Part shown: positions 1 through 5,247 of the stretch, piece by piece
Position numbering within the stretch: position 1 is the stretch's first letter
Layout of the letters: each line of letters begins with the position of its first letter
DNA from: an uncultured Alphaproteobacteria bacterium
Lineage (GTDB): Bacteria > Pseudomonadota > Alphaproteobacteria > CASFRQ01 > SAAU01
Assembly (NCBI GenBank): GCA_949296785.1
Contig: CASFRQ010000216.1
Span: forward strand, 1 to 6,154
Length of the DNA stretch: 6,154 nt
Reading direction: 5' to 3'
Made by a program: the position numbers and the translations under genes
The notes under the pieces: generated by a model
What the model saw: only the letters and a program-made list of their open reading frames with translations
Databases searched by the model: none
Told to the model about the DNA's origin: nothing

Positions 1-1867
1 GGCCAAGGCCTAAACCAGAGGCTTGAGGACAAACAATCGTAGAACCTTGGAGGATGCCGCCGGTAATAGAAGGAGATTCATAGATTTGAGTATTACCGGT
101 AATTTTAACTTCTTGTGTTGTACTTTCTATCCGCGGAGAACCATGAATCCAAACACGATCAGGCCTGTCTTGACCGGAAGAAGCGCTCGCTGTTTTAATA
201 GATACCACCCCTTTGATTTCCGGACCGGCCGTTTCAACAGCAACATAAGTCGGCAAAGCGGCTGTGTTAGAAGAAACCCTAGACTCAATTTCCCCAAACA
301 AAACATGAGATTCGTTCGCATTGGAAGAACCGATGGAAACTGTTCCTTCAGAAACACCTTCTTTTGATTGGACGCCGATCTGAGCTTTGGTCAAAATAAG
401 AGTGTCTACTGTCACCTCTAAATCCTGATCCTCCTTACCACCTTCACCTTTTTGCAGATAAGGAACTTTTTCCGTCCTTCCATAGTAAACCACCCCGTCC
501 GCGCCTACTCTGGCATCGCCGCAGACAATGACATTTTCTCCAATCCAGCCGCTCATATGAACATTGGCTTTGCTATTATCCCACTTAGCCTTATCTTTGT
601 TCCAAGTCGGACCGGTTTGAATAAAGCCGCCCATTGTTCTTTCAGCATCGCATTTTTGAATTCTGTAAAGCGGCGCCTGAACCCGCTGTCCGTCAACAAC
701 CTCCAAGCAAGCCGGATCTTTTGTTATGTTTTCAATTTTATTTGTCAACATAATAAAATTAATCCCTTCCCCACATTCCGTAGGGCCGGATATCGTTTTT
801 TCTTTACATACCCATTGGCCATCAACAAAAGACTTTACTTCATTCGCGGCACATGTCCTGCATTCCATGGACCATAAACTGTTTGAATTAACCGTTACGA
901 TAACCTCATTTGATCCGTTACAGGGAACGCATTCGGTTTTTAAGCTGTTAGGAACTTCATCCGAAGGGCAAGCCTCACACCCACCGCCCATCGTCTTTAT
1001 TTCACCAAGGTCACAATCATAATCATTACATTTTCCGAGGACAGGATCATATTTAATAGGTATTTCATACCATTTTCCATCTTCATCCTTTTGTTCTCTG
1101 TAACCACACAACTCGCACTCGCCCAACGCATTGATTTCCCCGTTCGGACAAGGATAACAAACCCCTCTTGGAACCAAATCACCCGTTTCAAGCTTCTGAT
1201 GACCATTGGAATCCGTTACAAGATGCAAATAGCGATCCGTCTCCCTGCCCTGGCTTAAGAAATAATTTCTAGGACAAGTGATACATCCGGTCCTGGAACT
1301 ATTGACGCCCGTTTCCAACCCCATCTCTACCTCCGGACAGAACTCACACGAAGTACCTGTACTGTACTGATTTATATCACAAGGTTCACAGGTAGCCGAA
1401 CCAGGAGACTCCGCATACTCGCCATTTTTACAAGGATAGCAGTTACAGTCGTCAGCGGGAGAATATGTTCCCGCCGGACAATCAAGAACTTTTTCAGAAT
1501 AGATAGACATTGTTTTCCCGGCAGTACACATTTTTCTGTTTTCAAGGTAGTTAAAATCATTCTGCCAGTTCATGTCGTCATAAACGGTATTGGCGTAACA
1601 TAAAGTTCCGCGATCAGCAATGGAGCCATCCTGAACAATATCCGTTTTTCCGCGCCCGTAGAAAAGAGTTCCCTTCCGTTTTAGAAAACTCTCCTTCAAA
1701 TCTGAAGTGGACTGAGCCAAACGGAAAGAATCCCCCGCCCCTTGAAGCTTGGCTAATCTATCCAAGGCCGTATCTTCAACACTCTTGTTTTCCGTAACAA
1801 GAGAAGCCTGCGACATATTTGCCGCCAAAACAAGTGAAGCAGAAAGAGCGACGGAAGCGTGTTTCAT
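1..1867 (-). CDS. Large secreted cysteine-rich protein, 3' end beyond window
   Basis: One uninterrupted frame runs from ATG at 1867 off the left edge, giving 622 visible residues and no stop. Residues 1-21 look like a signal peptide: K2/H3, a hydrophobic stretch 4-16, then Ser-Gln-Ala before Ser22. Residues 114-365 carry most of about 30 cysteines, including nine CxxC pairs (C143/146, C160/163, C174/177, C195/198, C237/240, C251/254, C297/300, C313/316, C336/339). The spacing around 130-177 (CPAGTYS..., then C-x2-C and G-x-x-x-C-x-x-C) resembles ephrin-receptor/TNFR-like (GCC2_GCC3) modules. After 435 cysteines nearly vanish. Short repeats of the type I-x-G-x-x-x-I/V at 441-460 and 587-612 suggest the start of a beta-solenoid. 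The start is supported by GGGGA about 8 nt upstream. It probably forms a disulfide-rich extracytoplasmic or surface protein; substrate and partner are unknown. Exported status is fairly sure, function unknown. Confidence 0.8.
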   Translation of the reverse strand, partial: MKHASVALSASLVLAANMSQASLVTENKSVEDTALDRLAKLQGAGDSFRLAQSTSDLKESFLKRKGTLFYGRGKTDIVQDGSIADRGTLCYANTVYDDMNWQNDFNYLENRKMCTAGKTMSIYSEKVLDCPAGTYSPADDCNCYPCKNGEYAESPGSATCEPCDINQYSTGTSCEFCPEVEMGLETGVNSSRTGCITCPRNYFLSQGRETDRYLHLVTDSNGHQKLETGDLVPRGVCYPCPNGEINALGECELCGYREQKDEDGKWYEIPIKYDPVLGKCNDYDCDLGEIKTMGGGCEACPSDEVPNSLKTECVPCNGSNEVIVTVNSNSLWSMECRTCAANEVKSFVDGQWVCKEKTISGPTECGEGINFIMLTNKIENITKDPACLEVVDGQRVQAPLYRIQKCDAERTMGGFIQTGPTWNKDKAKWDNSKANVHMSGWIGENVIVCGDARVGADGVVYYGRTEKVPYLQKGEGGKEDQDLEVTVDTLILTKAQIGVQSKEGVSEGTVSIGSSNANESHVLFGEIESRVSSNTAALPTYVAVETAGPEIKGVVSIKTASASSGQDRPDRVWIHGSPRIESTTQEVKITGNTQIYESPSITGGILQGSTIVCPQASGLGLG

Positions 1868-1881
1868 TGTAAATCCCCATC

Positions 1882-1896
1882 AAAGATATAATCTTT
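1882..1896. repeat. Perfect short palindrome in the leader of the cysteine-rich gene
   Basis: AAAGAT and ATCTTT form perfect 6-base arms around a 3-base centre (ATA). The palindrome lies between the candidate -10 box and the GGGGA ribosome binding site of the gene starting at 1867. That position suits an operator or a weak leader hairpin, but the region is AT-rich and the arms are short, so chance is possible. Confidence 0.35.
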
Positions 1897-1902
1897 TTTT
1901 TC

Positions 1903-1931
1903 AGAATAACTCATTTTTTTTGCAAAAACAA
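1903..1931 (-). promoter_or_regulatory. Candidate promoter for the cysteine-rich protein gene
   Basis: On the minus strand a TTGTTT box (1931-1926) and a TATTCT box (1908-1903) are separated by exactly 17 bases, about 35 nt before the ATG at 1867. The matches are partial (3/6 and 4/6), so this rests mainly on spacing and on its place just after the terminator of the upstream gene. A TATATC closer to the start is the alternative, but it would leave almost no leader. Confidence 0.3.
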
Positions 1932-1950
1932 GCCCAAATAAAAAAGAAAT

Positions 1951-1982
1951 AAAAAAAGGGCGTCTGAAAAACACCCTTTTTT
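1951..1982 (-). terminator. Rho-independent terminator after the 92-aa membrane protein gene
   Basis: In minus-strand RNA, GGGUGU (1976-1971) pairs with ACGCCC (1963-1958) across a 7-nt loop. An A-run precedes the stem and a run of seven U follows it. One pair is a U-G wobble on the minus strand but would be a C-A mismatch in plus-strand RNA, which favours the minus direction. The stem begins 23 nt past the stop codon at 1999, so it should end transcription of the small-gene cluster. Confidence 0.75.
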
Positions 1983-1998
1983 ACCCGAAAGAGAAAAC

Positions 1999-2277
1999 TC
2001 ATCCGAAAATATCGCAAATAAAATCTTCACCTTTTGAATACAAAGCACTTTCTTTCCAGGAAAAGTACAAAGCAAAACTAACCAGAATACTAATGACATA
2101 AAAGAAAATACCCGTTCCTCCTTTTATCGTAAAGAAAATCAGATTTCCGACTCCGAAACAAGCCAAAGAAGGGAACAACATCCATAAAAGCTTCATTAAA
2201 AGCCCCAGAAAATAATAAAAGACAAACAACCCTATCAGGGCCGACACAATAACAAAAATCAGGGTATATGTACTCAT
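1999..2277 (-). CDS. Small hydrophobic membrane protein, 92 aa, function unknown
   Basis: The product is 92 residues and mostly hydrophobic. Likely membrane segments are about 5-27, 30-51 (flanked by Lys29 and holding Cys40) and 55-73. A short polar tail with Lys, Glu and Asp follows from about 74. An in-frame stop only two codons before the ATG fixes 2277 as the start. The ribosome binding site is weak (GAG and AAGA in an A-rich leader). It is followed by a good terminator and preceded by the 94-aa gene on the same strand, so it may be the last gene of a small cluster or have its own promoter. I do not recognise a family. That it is an inner membrane protein is inferred from composition only. 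Confidence 0.65.
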   Translation of the reverse strand: MSTYTLIFVIVSALIGLFVFYYFLGLLMKLLWMLFPSLACFGVGNLIFFTIKGGTGIFFYVISILVSFALYFSWKESALYSKGEDFICDIFG

Positions 2278-2316
2278 TTTTTAATCTTCACTCTCAATTT
2301 TTTGACCAGTGCGTTT

Positions 2317-2322
2317 AGTATA
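2317..2322 (-). promoter_or_regulatory. Candidate -10 box upstream of the 92-aa membrane protein gene
   Basis: TATACT on the minus strand matches the consensus -10 at five of six positions and lies about 40 nt before the ATG at 2277, in an AT-rich spacer. No acceptable -35 box is visible 16-18 bases upstream, so it is only suggestive. Confidence 0.25.
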
Positions 2323-2340
2323 ACTTATTTTATCAATTTT

Positions 2341-2394
2341 TTATAGACTTTTTTTCAAGTTTTCAGCGTTTCCGGCTGTTGCGAATTTTAACAT
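2341..2394 (-). CDS. Possible 17-residue small ORF with strong ribosome binding site
   Basis: Fifteen bases after the TAA of the 94-aa gene, an ATG at 2394 opens a 17-codon frame (MLKFATAGNAENLKKSL) ending in TAA. What makes it more than chance is the upstream AAGGAG and the same 11-base context (AGGAGTGCTAA) that precedes the 94-aa gene. The encoded peptide is basic and amphipathic-looking (three Lys, one Glu) with no recognisable family. It could be a small protein, a leader peptide, or the stump of a decayed gene: the same frame stays open for another 19 codons after the stop. Its AT-rich 3' end offers no terminator. Expression is unproven. Confidence 0.35.
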   Translation of the reverse strand: MLKFATAGNAENLKKSL

Positions 2395-2409
2395 TGTTAG
2401 CACTCCTTA

Positions 2410-2694
2410 TTATTTCCATGGCCCGCGAATAACTCGCCCAGATAATGCACCGCGGCCAGGTGTATAAAATTGGTATTCGTTCCCGACTTTTCGCCATCTG
2501 CCGGCGGCGTATCCATCTATAAGCACTCGACCATCTTCCCGCAGTTCAACCTTGCCGCCCTCGTTTTCCTCGCTAATGGTCATGGACAAGTCGAAAACGG
2601 TTGGCGCGGACGTATAAACAAGGTCAAACTGCGAATCGTATTCCCATTGTTTAAGGGTGTCGGCGGTTATCTCTGAACGTTTGTAAACTGTCAT
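2410..2694 (-). CDS. Small beta-rich hypothetical protein, 94 aa
   Basis: The 94-residue product is soluble, with no signal peptide or membrane segment. Residues 47-78 alternate charged and hydrophobic residues with Gly turns, ending in a W-R-K-x-G-x-x-Y-x-F pattern (68-77). This suggests a small beta-sheet or beta-barrel fold of the kind seen in lipocalin-like domains. That is a fold guess, not a family assignment. The ATG at 2694 is supported by AGGAG nine bases upstream. It looks more GC-rich than the AT-rich DNA on either side, which could reflect recent acquisition. It is divergent from the reductase at 2829, and a possible small ORF follows after 15 bases. Function unknown. Confidence 0.6.
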   Translation of the reverse strand: MTVYKRSEITADTLKQWEYDSQFDLVYTSAPTVFDLSMTISEENEGGKVELREDGRVLIDGYAAGRWRKVGNEYQFYTPGRGALSGRVIRGPWK

Positions 2695-2700
2695 CTTTTA

Positions 2701-2708
2701 GCACTCCT
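2701..2708 (-). promoter_or_regulatory. Ribosome binding site of the 94-aa gene
   Basis: Read on the minus strand, GAGGAG ends a few bases before TGCTAAAAG and the ATG at 2694. The AGGAGTGCTAA string is repeated in front of the 17-codon ORF (around 2396-2406), so the two translation starts share an unusually long identical context. Confidence 0.6.
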
Positions 2709-2731
2709 CGCCGTTGGTGTCAGCTGTCAAT

Positions 2732-2752
2732 GTTGGCAATTAAGTTAACAAC
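2732..2752. promoter_or_regulatory. Candidate operator: 21-bp imperfect dyad in the divergent intergenic region
   Basis: GTTG and CAAC arms (2732-2735, 2749-2752) are symmetric about 2742, with further AA/TT pairs inside. A second, perfect 5-base palindrome (AAGTT-AAC-AACTT) overlaps at 2742-2754. The site sits between the divergent genes starting at 2694 and 2829, where a shared regulator might bind. No regulator gene is visible in the window, and the DNA is AT-rich, so this is tentative. Confidence 0.25.
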
Positions 2753-2781
2753 TTTTCAATGGCTTTTCTTTTTACCTCTGG

Positions 2782-2808
2782 TATAGTAAAAATATAAGAG
2801 TTTATAAT
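2782..2808 (+). promoter_or_regulatory. Candidate -10 boxes upstream of the reductase gene
   Basis: Two -10-like hexamers lie just upstream of the reductase: TATAGT at 2782-2787 and a consensus TATAAT at 2803-2808. Neither has a convincing -35 at the usual distance. The first gives a leader of about 35 nt. The second would start transcription almost on the ribosome binding site, so the first is the more plausible of the two. Confidence 0.3.
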
Positions 2809-2816
2809 AAAAATAC

Positions 2817-2822
2817 AAGGAG
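2817..2822 (+). promoter_or_regulatory. Ribosome binding site of the reductase gene
   Basis: AAGGAG lies six bases before the ATG at 2829, a near-ideal Shine-Dalgarno that fixes this start. The protein also begins directly with the first beta strand of the FAD-binding fold, as expected. Confidence 0.8.
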
Positions 2823-2828
2823 AAAAAA

Positions 2829-4457
2829 ATGAAAGTCGTCATCATCGGGGCCGGGGCCTGCGGCGGCAGCTGCGCGACAAGGCTCAGAAGGCTGGACGAA
2901 ACAGCACAAATCACGCTCTTATCAAAAAGGAAAGAGATTTCCGTCGCCACCTGCGGCCTGCCTTATTTCCTTTCCGGAATCGTGGAAGCCAAGGATAATC
3001 TTCTCGCTTCGTCCGAAGAAAGATTCAGACAACTATTCCAAATTGACATACGCACCCAAACACGAGTCGAATCAATTAACCGCAGAGAAAAAACCGTCAC
3101 CCTTGAAAACGGGAAAAAACTCCTTTACGATAAGCTGGTATTGGCTCTTGGTGCCGAATCACTGGTTCCGGACATTCCGGGATTGAAAGGAAACCCTCGT
3201 GTTTTTACAGCGCGTACATTGTCTGATTATGAAAAAATCAAAGAATTCATAAAGTCCGAATCTGTCAAACAAGCCTTGGTTATCGGCGGAGGCTTTGTCG
3301 GTGTTGAAGTCGCTGAAAATCTTTCCCATATCGGAATTCAGACAACTTTGGCGGAAGCGGCTCCTCATATTCTCTCCTCTTTTGACGAAGACATTGCCGC
3401 TTTTGCACAAAATGAACTCAGAGAAAAAGGTATCAATCTGCGCCTTAACGCGGAAATCAAAGAAGTCAGAGAAAACACGGCCCTTTTAAAAAACGGGGAA
3501 GAAATCCCTTACAACTTAATTATTCTGGCCGGAGGAACAAGGGCGGACACGCAAATAGCCAAGGAAGCCGGCCTTCAAACCGGACCGAACGGAGCGATAC
3601 TTGTTAACGAGCACCTGCAGACAAATGATGAAAATATTTATGCCGGCGGCGACTGTATCGCTTTTAAAGACATGGTTTCGGAACAGGAACGTTGGATTGG
3701 CCTGGCCGGTCCGGCCAACCGCCAGGGTCGCATTATCGCCGACAATCTTAAGGGAATAAAAAGCCGGCAACAGAAAAATCTCGGTAGCGGAATTATCAAG
3801 GTCTTTGACCGGACTCTTGCCAGAACGGGAGCGACGGAAAGCCAGCTTCAAATAAATAAAATCCCTTACCAAAAAATTCATGTCTGGGGCGTTTCGCATA
3901 CCGGTTATTATCCCGGCGCCCAACCGATGCTGCTCAAGCTTCTTTTCGCGCCGGACGGTAAAATCCTGGGAGCGCAGGGAGCCGGCGGCGACGGCGTTGA
4001 CAAAAGACTGGATGTCATTGCCTCTTTCATGCTTAAACAAGGAACCGTCCAAGACCTGGCTGATGCGGAACTTTGTTACGCCCCGCCATACGCGACGGCG
4101 AAAGATCCGGTCAACATCCTCGGCATGGTAGCGGGAAACGTCTTAAACCAACTGACAAAACTCAGCTTTTTTAATGATATCGGGCCCGACACCTTTCTTC
4201 TGGATGTTCGTTCCTACGAGGGAGACCCCATCGCCGCGGACGCTCCATCCGGACATATTCCTTTATCCCGCCTGGAAGAAAGCCTTGACCTTTTGCCTAA
4301 AAACAAAAAAATCATCCTTTTCTGTGACAGCGGGTTTACCAGTTACCTGGCTTTCAGGATTTTAATTCAAAATGGCATTAAGGATATTTCCAGCCTGAGT
4401 GGAGGTATCCGTCTTTACAGAGAAATGTTGAAGAATAAAAAAGACAGCACAGGCTGA
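2829..4457 (+). CDS. CoA-disulfide/persulfide reductase with C-terminal rhodanese domain (CoADR-RHD type)
   Basis: This 542-aa flavoprotein belongs to the pyridine nucleotide-disulfide oxidoreductase family. The FAD-binding fold starts at residue 3 (GAGACGGSCA, 7-16). The single active-site Cys42 sits in ATCGLPYFLSG, the hallmark of CoA-disulfide reductase/NADH oxidase enzymes. The NAD(P)H fold is at 150-176 (GGGFVGVE; Glu176 at the second strand end suggests NADH). YAGGDC at 271-276 is the second FAD motif. Tyr360/361 and Tyr417 (CYAPPY...AKDPVN) agree with the conserved tyrosines of the family. Residues about 455-535 form a rhodanese domain with LDVR (458-461) and Cys499. Known members reduce CoA disulfide, CoA persulfide or polysulfide in the cytoplasm, passing sulfur between the two domains; which applies here cannot be read off. 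The names cdr and npsR are used for relatives. The rhodanese loop is atypical (see findings). It is monocistronic, with a terminator 34 nt after the stop. Confidence 0.9.
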   Translation: MKVVIIGAGACGGSCATRLRRLDETAQITLLSKRKEISVATCGLPYFLSGIVEAKDNLLASSEERFRQLFQIDIRTQTRVESINRREKTVTLENGKKLLYDKLVLALGAESLVPDIPGLKGNPRVFTARTLSDYEKIKEFIKSESVKQALVIGGGFVGVEVAENLSHIGIQTTLAEAAPHILSSFDEDIAAFAQNELREKGINLRLNAEIKEVRENTALLKNGEEIPYNLIILAGGTRADTQIAKEAGLQTGPNGAILVNEHLQTNDENIYAGGDCIAFKDMVSEQERWIGLAGPANRQGRIIADNLKGIKSRQQKNLGSGIIKVFDRTLARTGATESQLQINKIPYQKIHVWGVSHTGYYPGAQPMLLKLLFAPDGKILGAQGAGGDGVDKRLDVIASFMLKQGTVQDLADAELCYAPPYATAKDPVNILGMVAGNVLNQLTKLSFFNDIGPDTFLLDVRSYEGDPIAADAPSGHIPLSRLEESLDLLPKNKKIILFCDSGFTSYLAFRILIQNGIKDISSLSGGIRLYREMLKNKKDSTG

Positions 4458-4491
4458 CAAAAATCGGCTTCATCTCAATTTGGCCGTGACA

Positions 4492-4517
4492 GGCGGGCGA
4501 ATCTCGTCCGCCTTTTT
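4492..4517 (+). terminator. Rho-independent terminator of the reductase gene
   Basis: GGCGGGCGA (4492-4500) pairs with TCGTCCGCC (4504-4512) over a 3-nt ATC loop: nine pairs, one of them G-U, followed directly by five T. In the opposite RNA the wobble becomes an A-C mismatch and no U-tract follows, so it acts on plus-strand transcription and does not obviously serve the convergent CYTH gene. Confidence 0.85.
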
Positions 4518-4551
4518 ATCTGTCCTTCTCCTTTAACCCCTTTTTGGAAAT

Positions 4552-5160
4552 TTATCGTGCAAGGGCGAGACGGCGACTGGAAAAAGCCGGGTTCCCCGTT
4601 TCTTCCCTAAGATTAAAAGGAAGAAAAAAAGACGGCAAAGAGAACGCCCTCGCCTCCTGTTCCGATAAAAACTCCGCCTCTACGACAATAAAGGGGAGAT
4701 CCGGTCGTTCGGGATAGGTATCCACATCAAACCAACGATCGGCAACAAAAACCCGCCAACGCCTCTTCTTCAAAACCGCCTCTACATAAGGACGCAGAGA
4801 CTCAATAAAAGAACAAGGAACGGGAAACTCCTCTTCCAACCGATACAGGCCGGCCTCAGCACTTTTAAAAGTTAAAACCGCTTCCTCGCCTCTTATGGAA
4901 CGGGAAAGCCTGTACCTCCCTTCTTTTTTTCCGAAAGGACAAAGAGAAAAAAAACGTTCCGCTTTCTCCCGACCTTCTTTGGACAGGGACAAACGAACGC
5001 CTTGTATTTCAAAATACCCGTCTTGGACAGAAAAAAAGGAAGGGAAATATCCCTGTTCTAAAAAGAAAGCTTCCTTCGCTTCTTTTTCCAGAAGAGTAAT
5101 CAGAGATTCATCCATCCCGCCAACCCACTTACGCTCAATTTCAAAACACACGGTTCCCAT
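4552..5160 (-). CDS. CYTH domain-containing protein (triphosphate tunnel metalloenzyme superfamily)
   Basis: The 202-aa product opens with the CYTH signature E7-x-E9-x-K11 (FEIERKW). The other charged pairs expected to line the tunnel follow in order: R82/R84 (RYR), T97/K99 (LTFK), E109/E111, R133/R134, D145/D147 (WFDVD) and E161/E163 (VVEAEF). The end (TGNPAFSSRRLA, 188-199) matches the usual TG-x-P-x-(Y/F)-S-N-x-x-LA tail. Family members hydrolyse tripolyphosphate or nucleoside triphosphates with a divalent metal, or act as class IV adenylate cyclase; sequence alone does not choose. About 40 extra residues (40-80) lie between the QGYF strand and the RYR strand. The start is fixed by an in-frame TGA three codons upstream; no clear Shine-Dalgarno is present. 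It lies 87 bases behind the VirB6-like gene on the same strand, but a hairpin separates them, so co-transcription is uncertain. Confidence 0.85.
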   Translation of the reverse strand: MGTVCFEIERKWVGGMDESLITLLEKEAKEAFFLEQGYFPSFFSVQDGYFEIQGVRLSLSKEGREKAERFFSLCPFGKKEGRYRLSRSIRGEEAVLTFKSAEAGLYRLEEEFPVPCSFIESLRPYVEAVLKKRRWRVFVADRWFDVDTYPERPDLPFIVVEAEFLSEQEARAFSLPSFFLPFNLREETGNPAFSSRRLALAR

Positions 5161-5196
5161 TTTCTTTCACTCGTTCAAAAATTTCCCAAGAAGAAA

Positions 5197-5227
5197 GCGC
5201 GGTCAGAGGAATTTCCTCTTCACGCGC
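5197..5227 (-). terminator. 31-bp interrupted dyad between VirB6-like and CYTH genes; possible terminator or attenuator
   Basis: AGAGGAA (5205-5211) and TTCCTCT (5213-5219) are perfect inverted arms around a single base at 5212. Three bases further out on each side come GCGCG (5197-5201) and CGCGC (5223-5227), also perfectly symmetric. In minus-strand RNA this folds into a GC stem, a 3x3 internal loop and an inner stem, followed by a U/C-rich run (UUUCUUCUU). It starts 20 nt after the stop of the VirB6-like gene, which favours an imperfect terminator or attenuator. Because the DNA is so symmetric, a protein-binding operator is also possible. Confidence 0.5.
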
Positions 5228-5247
5228 CTTGTCTATTTCATTTCAAA

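Noticed and set aside
452..1022. Plus-strand open frames opposite the cysteine-rich gene
   Set aside because: The minus frame is open for all 622 codons with a signal peptide and regular CxxC spacing; the plus frames are shadows of it.
2294..2342. Direct repeat TCAATTTTTT at 2294-2303 and 2333-2342
   Set aside because: Low-complexity AT-rich spacer; ten bases mostly T-run are expected by chance here.
3516..4052. 178-codon open frame antisense to the reductase
   Set aside because: It lies wholly inside a gene with strong family motifs on the other strand. Its protein has no recognisable features and no ribosome binding site.
4459..4486. CGGC/GCCG stem with following U-run as a minus-strand terminator for the CYTH gene
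   Set aside because: Only four pairs around a 14-nt loop; too weak to call.
5141..5242. Minus-strand 33-codon open stretch (reads ...KAREEEIPLTALSSWEIFERV...) between the VirB6-like and CYTH genes, faintly like a PIN/VapC toxin segment
   Set aside because: It has no usual start codon near its 5' end, is bounded by a stop at 5243-5245, overlaps the CYTH start and covers the dyad. The resemblance is too short to support even a pseudogene call.
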